Source: Cephalothrix spiralis (taxonomy: Eukaryota; Nemertea; Palaeonemertea; Archinemertea; Cephalotrichidae). Taken from it: a stretch of DNA of 11,794 nt. Positions 7,308-11,794 of this stretch are shown here, piece by piece (position 1 is the stretch's first letter; each line of letters begins with the position of its first letter). The notes under the pieces were generated by a model, which did not search any database, was not told where the DNA came from, and saw nothing but the letters and a program-made list of their open reading frames with translations. The position numbers and the translations under genes are program-made. Where the stretch lies: NCBI GenBank assembly GCA_032353305.1, contig JAUCNG010366151.1, positions 1 through 11,794 of the forward strand, read 5' to 3'.

Positions 7308-7460
7308 TAACATTTATATTTCTGTAAGGCCTTTCAAATTCCACTTTTTACAAATGTTAATCAGAGTTGAATGATATCCGAAACCCCCTTGTTTGAGGTC
7401 CCACACTTCAAGGGAATCTTCAAGGTTGTCAATCATCCTAAAAATGAAGGAGTCGAATGA
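7308..7460 (+). repeat. Direct repeat D, left copy
   Basis: The segment beginning TAACATTTATATTTCTG and ending near GAAGGAGTCGAATGA recurs at 7934-8077 in the same orientation. Agreement is about 90 percent by eye, with one 7-base gap (TAAGGCC) and a dozen or so substitutions. SINE-1 copy 5 begins within a few bases of its right edge. AACATTT near its start and AAATGTT about 45 bases in form a short inverted repeat. Confidence 0.88.
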
Positions 7461-7462
7461 GT

Positions 7463-7772
7463 GGTGGCTCGGTGGTTAAGTGGTAGAACGTCGGTCTTTG
7501 AAGCCGGATCGGAGGTTTCGGGTTCGAGACCCGGCTCGTCAACACTTTCCATCGGGTGGAACCTTAATCAAGTTCCTCAGCGCATAGCTTCCTAGGTCGC
7601 TCGGTCAGGTTAAATACGTGGAGTGGGACACTGTCCCTCCCTTCGGGGTAAAAATCCCACTACTAAATAGATTAGAGGTCGAGATAGGTCTACAGTCCTA
7701 ATGGTAAATGCTCAGCAAGCAGACCATTGTGTCTATTTGAGCCAGTCATCTGACGCCCTATATAGAAGAAGA
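7463..7772 (+). mobile_element. SINE-1 copy 5 (best-preserved copy)
   Basis: This is the most complete copy. The head is GTGGCTCGGTGGTTAAGTGG, then AGAACGTCGGTCTTTGAAGC. Loop CTTTGAA within a CGGT/GCCG stem gives anticodon TTG, like tRNA-Gln. A clean T-arm follows (CGGGTTCGAGACCCG). The body runs CTTTCCATCGGGTGGAACC, CAAGTTCCTCAGCGCATAGC, TTCCTAGGTCGCTCGGTCAG, GTGGAGTGGGACACTGTCCC, TCCCTTCGGGGTAAA, ATCCCAC, AGCAAGCAGACCATTGTG, CATCTGACGCCCTATATAGA and AGAAG. About 17 bases around TAATCGGTATATAGAAAA are deleted. The body can form a stem GTGGGA/TCCCAC. It is bracketed by direct repeat D together with the minus-strand tRNA-like element that follows. Confidence 0.9.
7473..7531 (+). promoter_or_regulatory. 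RNA polymerase III internal promoter of SINE-1 copy 5
   Basis: The A box is TGGTTAAGTGG (7473-7483) and the B box is GGTTCGAGACC (7521-7531), with tRNA-like spacing. This is the best candidate for a still-functional pol III promoter in the window. Confidence 0.75.
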
Positions 7773-7789
7773 GTCTATGCCATTTATCT

Positions 7790-7900
7790 GGGAATTATTG
7801 AGATAAATTGCTACCCTAATGGGGTTCGAACTCGCGACCGTTGCGATCCACCAGCTTGCAAGCCGCTGAACAGGCTATCCTACCGATCTATTTCTCCCAC
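7790..7900 (-). mobile_element. tRNA-like element on the reverse strand (third SINE-type head)
   Basis: On the reverse strand this reads GGGAGAAATAGATCGGTAGG, ATAGCCTGTTCAGCGGCTTG, CAAGCTGGTGGATCGCAACG, GTCGCGAGTTCGAACCCC. The B box is AGTTCGAACCC (plus-strand 7822-7832), and the A-box-like region is within plus-strand 7870-7890. No acceptor stem closes well, so it is a tRNA-derived head rather than a working tRNA gene. Its 3' side runs into the tail of SINE-1 copy 5, so the two elements stand tail to tail. The frame at 7701-7928 is a translation of this antisense head. The words GGGAGAAATAG and CGGTAGG recur at 5790-5810, perhaps a distant relative. Confidence 0.55.
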
Positions 7901-7933
7901 AGATATCAATGTACAGATCTCATTGTGAAATAC

Positions 7934-8077
7934 TAACATTTATATTTCTGTTTCAAATTCCGCTTTTTACAAATGTTAATCAGAGTTGAATGATATCCGA
8001 TACGGCCTTGTTTGAGGTCTCACACTTCAAGGGAATATTCAAGGTTAGCAATCTTCCTAAAAGTGAATGAGTCGGAA
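7934..8077 (+). repeat. Direct repeat D, right copy
   Basis: This is the second copy of 7308-7460, beginning TAACATTTATATTTCTG and ending GAATGAGTCGGAAG, in the same orientation. Shared blocks include TACAAATGTTAATCAGAGTT, GAATGATATCCGA and CACACTTCAAGGGAAT. It lacks TAAGGCC, present in the left copy. Confidence 0.88.
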
Positions 8078-8277
8078 GATCTTGATGAATTTTGTCATGC
8101 TCTTTTCCGATAACTGTCTGAAATAATTAGATGAATCGATCATCAGCTCATCAAAAAAACTGCTAATGATCACTGTCTTTTGAATATTTTTGTCATCATG
8201 CATGATGTTATTGTCCGCGTAAAACAAAGACCTATTGGTGTGATGTGACATGACTTGAAAGAATAGGCTGTGACAAG
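8078..8277. other. Unassigned AT-rich DNA
   Basis: This holds a perfect 14-bp palindrome CATCATGCATGATG (8194-8207) and no recognised element. A 64-codon reverse-strand frame (8057-8251) overlaps repeat D and is not supported. Confidence 0.4.
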
Positions 8278-8707
8278 TTGAGTTGCGTCTTTAAGGCCGC
8301 CGAAGGCGCCGATAATTATACTATTACTATTTACCTACACAGGTTTATGGAACTTTTGGCGTATTACATTCAGACCCCAGTTTTCGCCCCTCCCCGCAAA
8401 AATCTCGGAATTGCGGGCCTAAATCCCATTTTTGAAATGGTCGAGACCGCTTTGGGGCCTCAAGGGCCAATACAATTTTTCGGAAAAGTTTATATTTGCC
8501 CTGGGCCCAAAATATTGGTCAAACCCAATTTAAAATTTAGGCTTTTAATCAGGTTTTGTACTTATAAAGATAAGCTTATGGCACCGTTTGAAATAAAAAT
8601 TAATAGCAAAACAGAATAAAATGAGTGGTTGGTCAAAATTTTCAGGAAAATTTGGCGCGCTGTTAAAAAAATGGATTAAAAAATTTCGAAAAAAAATCCG
8701 GAAAAAG
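8278..8707. other. GC-richer unassigned segment with adjacent short open frames
   Basis: Composition changes here, with clusters such as TTTGGGGCCTCAAGGGCC and GCCCTGGGCCCAAAATATTGG-like words, unlike the AT-rich surroundings. A 113-codon frame on the plus strand (8278-8619) depends on a TTG start, and an ATG-led 87-codon frame follows at 8621-8884. Neither shows a domain that I recognise. The second begins with a very basic stretch (KKWIKKFRKKIRKKGW) caused by A-rich codons. The absence of repeat partners for 8278-8640 within the window leaves open an exon or a transposon remnant. Confidence 0.3.
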
Positions 8708-8781
8708 GGGTGGATGGGGGCAAAAAAGTATTTTTTCAATGCCATTTGGGGTGGGTTGTATACCTCAATTCAAGTTTCGGC
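8708..8781 (+). repeat. Direct repeat B, copy 1
   Basis: The segment GGTGGATGGGGGCAAAAAAG ... AATGCCATTTGGGGTGGG ... GTATACCTCAA recurs at 9558-9631 with roughly 85 percent agreement by eye. It lies in the same orientation, about 850 bases away. A hairpin element (9253-9378) lies between the two copies. Confidence 0.75.
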
Positions 8782-8867
8782 ATACGTGTATGCCATTTTT
8801 TTATTTCATGACCCCCTGTCGACAAAAGTCCCTATCAACGAAAATTCCATTGAACAATTTGTATCCA

Positions 8868-8930
8868 AGACCATGACGTCATGATTTCGAAGTCAGTGGG
8901 TTCACCAACTGAGCTACGGGGGCTGATCGT
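8868..8930 (-). mobile_element. tRNA-derived fragment (5' half of a tRNA-like head)
   Basis: On the reverse strand this reads AGCCCCCGTAGCTCAGTTGG, TGAACCCACTGACTTCGAAA. TAGCTCAGTTGGT (plus-strand 8904-8916) is a textbook D-arm/A-box sequence. The anticodon arm is recognisable but imperfect, so the anticodon cannot be assigned. No T-arm or B box follows, so this is a truncated tRNA-derived element or tRNA pseudogene rather than a functional tRNA gene. Confidence 0.6.
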
Positions 8931-9252
8931 AAAAAATACTGTTGGACCAGTTGGACCCAATTAGGGCTTTTTTGTAAATTCTATCACTGTATTCTAATCA
9001 CATGATCAGACAAATTTCATTACCGTAGTCGACGACTTAGTCAACAAAAAGGTACAAGCTGTCTTTCAATTTTCTGCTGGTATTTTCAATATATTTGTAG
9101 GCCTAGTTGATAAATATTCATTAAACGTGTAGATTCATTATCAAAATCAAATAGACAATTGGTAAAACTGATGGTGTTTAGAAATCTATTTATCTAAATT
9201 TAGATTTTATTTTCAAAATAAATTTTCATATACATGTACTGTATATTATAAT
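8931..9252. other. Unassigned AT-rich DNA
   Basis: No gene or matched repeat was seen. It includes a short palindrome TTTATTTTCAAAATAAA near 9206-9222. Confidence 0.4.
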
Positions 9253-9378
9253 ATTATTGACTGTTTTACTAAGGTAATTCGATTTTGAAACTTTACGAAT
9301 TCCGGAACGAGTGCTTTAGCCCGAGTTTCGGAACGAGTGCAGTGTCAAAATCGAATTACTTAGTAAAACAGTCAATAA
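9253..9378. mobile_element. Fold-back element with duplicated CGGAACGAGTGC in its loop
   Basis: The left arm (9253-9287: ATTATTGACTGTTTTACTAA, then GGTAATTCGATTTTGA) pairs with the right arm (9344-9378: TCAAAATCGAATTACTTAGT, then AAAACAGTCAATAAT). Pairing is complete except for one bulged G. The 56-base loop contains CGGAACGAGTGC twice, at 9303-9314 and 9329-9340, separated by TTTAGCCCGAGTTT. It is a compact palindromic MITE-like element with no coding capacity. Confidence 0.8.
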
Positions 9379-9471
9379 TGCTTTTATAACCCGATCATAA
9401 TTTAATTCATTAAATATTTAAATAATTATTTTCCGTAATAATATTTAAAAAACAAATTAAGATTATTAATA

Positions 9472-9483
9472 CCCCCCCCCCCC
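9472..9483. repeat. C12 homopolymer
   Basis: Twelve consecutive C residues lie in otherwise AT-rich DNA. The length is probably variable between individuals and is error-prone in sequencing. Confidence 0.8.
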
Positions 9484-9557
9484 TATATGCGCAAAAAGGA
9501 GAAAAGGAAAAATAGAATGAGTATATTTTTTTTAATTGATGAAAAGATATAAACATG

Positions 9558-9631
9558 GCGTGGGTGGGGGCAAAAAGGGTATTTTTCCATGCCATTTTGT
9601 GGTGGGTGGTATACCTCAACTTAATTTTGCC
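9558..9631 (+). repeat. Direct repeat B, copy 2
   Basis: This is the partner of 8708-8781: GTGGGTGGGGGCAAAAAGGG, CCATGCCATTTTGTGGTGGG, GTATACCTCAA. A one-base length difference breaks any shared reading frame between the copies, which argues against protein coding. Confidence 0.75.
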
Positions 9632-10009
9632 ACTTATTCTCCCTCCTATTTCTGATCTCTGCTCAATTTCTGGGTCACGGTCCAAGGTATCATCCAAGGC
9701 CTGCTTGAATTTTTGTAGAATTCTAGTAAATTAGATTTTTGTAAATCAGAAATCTATATTGTTTTATGCAATTCAGTGAATATCTCCTTTGAAGAAAAAT
9801 ATCGCGTATTTTCTTATACATTACTATAGTTTGAGCAATCCCATATCCCATTGTTTTACATATCTTTCAAGCCGTTTACCGTATAGTCTGAAAGATTACT
9901 ATCATATCGATATCCTCCGAATATTTCATGAATCATAAACAATGGAAGGCCATTAATGATGTAATTTATAGAGACAATATAGGATACTGTATTTTTCGTA
10001 CCCCATACT
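9632..10009. other. Unassigned AT-rich DNA
   Basis: No gene, repeat partner or tRNA-like box was found in about 380 bases. Confidence 0.45.
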
Positions 10010-10251
10010 TAAAATGGCGGGTCATAGATAGGACAAGGCATCACATTAGGGTATTGAGCTGTGGCGGAACGCTTTTGAGATTGTAAAAGGATATAGGCCC
10101 AGGATCGATGGCCCCGTGGGAAAGTCCCCTTAATGTCCACCCTGGCTCCCGCTCGTGAACCCTGTTTCACTACCGCCTGTGTAGGCATATGAAACTCGTG
10201 ATAAAGATACGGGCATGGGGTATTAATAATGCGCTGTTGGTAATGGAGACC
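10010..10251. other. Unassigned GC-richer segment upstream of SINE-1 copy 6
   Basis: Base composition is higher in G and C than the flanks (for example GATCGATGGCCCCGTGGG, TGTCCACCCTGGCTCCCG). A reverse-strand frame of 121 codons (10009-10374) spans it but runs into the antisense of the SINE-1 head, and its ATG lies inside the SINE. I recognise no domain. It could be a fragment of another repeat family or an old exon, with nothing decisive either way. Confidence 0.3.
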
Positions 10252-10290
10252 AAAAAAGCCATCAATGGACGCTTTTCGCAGGCTTCTCTT
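10252..10290 (+). repeat. Flanking direct repeat E, left copy
   Basis: AAAAAAGCCATCAATGGACG, then CTTTTCGCAGGCTTCTCTT, matches the segment at 10627-10670 in the same orientation. It ends exactly where SINE-1 copy 6 starts. Confidence 0.75.
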
Positions 10291-10609
10291 AGTTGCTCGT
10301 TGGTTAAGTGGTAGAACGCCGGTCTTTGAATTTGGAGGTCCTGGTTCGAGACATGAGACCCGGCTCGACACCACTTTCCATCGGGTGGAACCAATTAAGC
10401 AAGTTACTCAGCACATAGCTTCCTGGGTGGCTCGGTCAGGTTAAATACGTGGAGTGGGACACGGTCCCTCCTTCAGGGTAAAATCCCACTGCTAATCGGT
10501 ATATAGAAAATAGATTAGAGTGCATGCTAGGTCTACAGGACTAACTCAAGGGTAAATGCTCAGCAAGCGGATCATTAAGTGTCTGTTTGACGTCCTATAT
10601 AGAAGAAGA
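10291..10609 (+). mobile_element. SINE-1 copy 6 (near full length, 7-base insertion in T-arm)
   Basis: The head has A box TGGTTAAGTGG (10301-10311) and loop CTTTGAA as in copies 1 and 5, then GGTTCGAGACATGAGACCCG. A 7-base near-duplication (ATGAGAC) splits the T-arm and changes the last base of the B box. The body is complete: CTTTCCATCGGGTGGAACC, CAAGTTACTCAGCACATAGC, TTCCTGGGTGGCTCGGTCAG, ACGTGGAGTGGGACACGGTC, AATCCCACTGCTAATCGG, ATAGAAAATAGATTAGAG and AGCAAGCGGATCATT, ending CCTATATAGAAGAAGAA. CATCTGA before the end is lost. It is flanked by imperfect direct repeat E. Confidence 0.9.
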
Positions 10610-10626
10610 AGGGTACTTGGGATAAT

Positions 10627-10670
10627 AAAAAAAAGCCCACCAATGGGCGCTTTTCGCTAGCTTCCTCTCT
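10627..10670 (+). repeat. Flanking direct repeat E, right copy
   Basis: AAAAAAAGCCCACCAATGGG, then CGCTTTTCGCTAGCTTCCTC, is the counterpart of 10252-10290. CGCTTTTCGCT (10648-10658) also pairs with AGCGAAAAGCG (10711-10721) downstream, giving a local inverted repeat with an 11-bp stem. Confidence 0.75.
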
Positions 10671-10721
10671 CAGTCCAATCCAGTCAACAGCTCCTGTATT
10701 ACAGACACTCAGCGAAAAGCG

Positions 10722-11265
10722 ATTTCTTTATAAATTTTAGTGCCGAGATTAGGTAATAGATGTCGCATAAAAAGGATATACTCCTCTCATCCGGGGATAT
10801 TTAAGGGAGAACGCAAAACAACTCCGATAGGATCAGACGAGCTTGCCCATATTCAGAAATTAGCTATGTGTTAATTTAATTGTGAATATATTATAATTTG
10901 CAGCTTCCCCTTAGTCTTAAACTTGACTGTTCGTGTTAGTATGATCACTTATTCCAATGCTAATGAGTTTATAGAATCTGTAATTATACTCATGATCTTC
11001 GATTTTTGATTATTTCTTGCACGTCAACGATAACGACATTATTTGTACACAATTTAGTGGAATTATTGAAATGAGTATCGTACTTTTGGGATTGTCACCG
11101 CGTTTGTACAGTAAACACTACTAAACAGAGAGTAATATAGGCATATGTGGTATCATTGGAAAGGTATTGGGACGGGGATTCCCAAAGGCTATATGAGAAG
11201 TATCAAAACTTTTCATGTCATAACTAGATGCACAAAAAATAACTATGGATTCCTGAACAATAGAA
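10722..11265. other. Unassigned AT-rich DNA
   Basis: About 540 bases contain no recognised feature. Confidence 0.45.
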
Positions 11266-11312
11266 GAGTCAAAAATGCCCAATTTTATAGTAAGATTAGG
11301 CAATTTTGACTC
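11266..11312. repeat. Hairpin with 14-bp arms
   Basis: GAGTCAAAAATGCC (11266-11279) pairs with GGCAATTTTGACTC (11299-11312) with one mismatch and a 19-base loop. A reverse-strand 60-codon frame over it (11121-11303) has no recognised content. Confidence 0.6.
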
Positions 11313-11405
11313 AATAACTCGATAACGACTTGCTTTAGACCATATAAGTATATTGTATAGATAGAAACATGTTGCCCCTATTGTTTCGGAATCAACTGTT
11401 ATTTT

Positions 11406-11460
11406 TTCGATTTGCGCATGCGCGACCCTAAGACTCGACCGCGCATGCGTATTTCTCGAA
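11406..11460. promoter_or_regulatory. Inverted pair of NRF1-like CGCATGCG palindromes
   Basis: TGCGCATGCGCG (11413-11424) fits the YGCGCATGCGCR consensus of the metazoan activator NRF1 exactly. CGCGCATGCGTA (11440-11451) misses one position. The two lie in an inverted repeat, with outer ends TTCGA/TCGAA and inner ends GCGCATGCGCG/CGCGCATGCGT. In many animals such sites are in promoters of housekeeping genes. No transcription start or downstream gene can be confirmed here, and a palindromic repeat remnant is equally possible. Confidence 0.4.
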
Positions 11461-11600
11461 TACTAAATAAGGAAAGTAACTCGTTGAAAGCAGTTTTAAG
11501 GACCCTAGCTAGATATGTATCTCTCATTTCCCAAAGTTATCGTCCTTAAGGGGCACCGTGGTAGATATTCGGCACTATCTAAAAAATAAAGAATAAGTGA

Positions 11601-11794
11601 ATATTTGAATGCTATACTGATCCTTATCCAGTTGGCGCAATTAATATTCTAACACTGATTTTGTCCATGGTGCACTATCCGGGTAATTTAGTTTATGGCC
11701 GTTTGTACAGGACTACTTCTTTTAGTATTGATTTGGTATACCTTTATGATTGCTATTGTTTTTCGCTTTGGGTATTCCAGTCTTATCTCATTAT
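11601..11794 (+). other. Open reading frame running off the window edge, unassigned
   Basis: After an in-frame TGA at 11598-11600, the frame stays open for 64 codons to the last base. Its predicted product is rich in hydrophobic and aromatic residues (for example NILTLILSMVHYPGNLVYG), with a single internal ATG near 11667. No splice acceptor is clear and no domain is recognised. In AT-rich DNA such a run can arise by chance, so it is recorded only as a possible partial exon or transposon frame. Confidence 0.2.

Noticed and set aside
7701-7928. 75-codon plus-strand frame
   Set aside because: It spans the SINE-1 tail and the antisense tRNA-like head (VRTRDRCDPP), a known kind of spurious product.
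7308-8077. LTR retrotransposon with repeat D as LTRs
   Set aside because: The repeat does not begin TG or end CA, there is no polypurine tract, and the interior is made of two SINE-type elements without gag or pol.
8868-8930. Functional tRNA gene
   Set aside because: A good D-arm is present but the anticodon stem is imperfect and the T-arm is missing.
10009-10374. 121-codon reverse-strand frame
   Set aside because: Its start lies in the antisense of the SINE-1 head and no domain is recognisable. An overlapping second reverse frame (10170-10394) carries the typical SINE-derived phrase.

Overview
This looks like non-coding, repeat-rich nuclear DNA from a multicellular eukaryote. The window is AT-rich and has no convincing protein-coding gene, no operon-like packing, no bacterial ribosome-binding sites and no CRISPR array. 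What it does contain is several short interspersed elements (SINEs) with tRNA-derived RNA polymerase III promoters, plus fold-back (inverted-repeat) elements and short tandem arrays. SINEs with a tRNA-like head, a conserved non-tRNA body and a GAA-type tail, together with abundant ACATGTA-type palindromes, would fit a marine invertebrate such as a mollusc. That placement is inference only.

Layout. Positions 1-640 hold an old interspersed repeat (a second copy lies inverted near 5.7 kb) and a 400-bp fold-back element. From 650 to 2270 there are three copies of the main SINE family (SINE-1), two of them preceded by a shared non-tRNA repeat ('unit A'). From 2270 to 5950 the DNA is mostly unannotatable. 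It contains two copies of a second tRNA-derived SINE (SINE-2, near 3.05 kb and, reversed, near 4.75 kb), clustered palindromes and two small tandem arrays near 3.6-4.07 kb, and a 19-bp tandem duplication near 4.6 kb. From 5950 to 6800 there is a headless SINE-1 and a large, well-preserved fold-back element with arms of about 160 bp. From 7.3 to 8.08 kb a SINE-1 and an oppositely oriented tRNA-like element sit together between two copies of a 145-bp direct repeat. From 8.3 to 9.65 kb there is an unusual GC-richer stretch, a tRNA-like fragment, a paired 75-bp repeat and a third fold-back. From 10.29 to 10.67 kb another SINE-1 is bracketed by a 40-bp imperfect direct repeat. Near 11.41 kb there is a hairpin whose arms carry NRF1-like CGCATGCG palindromes, and the last 194 bases are an open frame running off the edge.

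How it works together. The only recognisable functional logic is that of non-autonomous retroelements: internal A and B boxes would drive RNA polymerase III transcription, and mobilisation would depend on a LINE that is not in this window. All SINE-1 copies differ from one another, so these are old insertions. I see no self-contained new biological system. The most informative observations are the shared SINE-1 body joined to different tRNA-like heads, the long direct repeats bracketing two SINE-1 copies, and the three independent fold-back elements.
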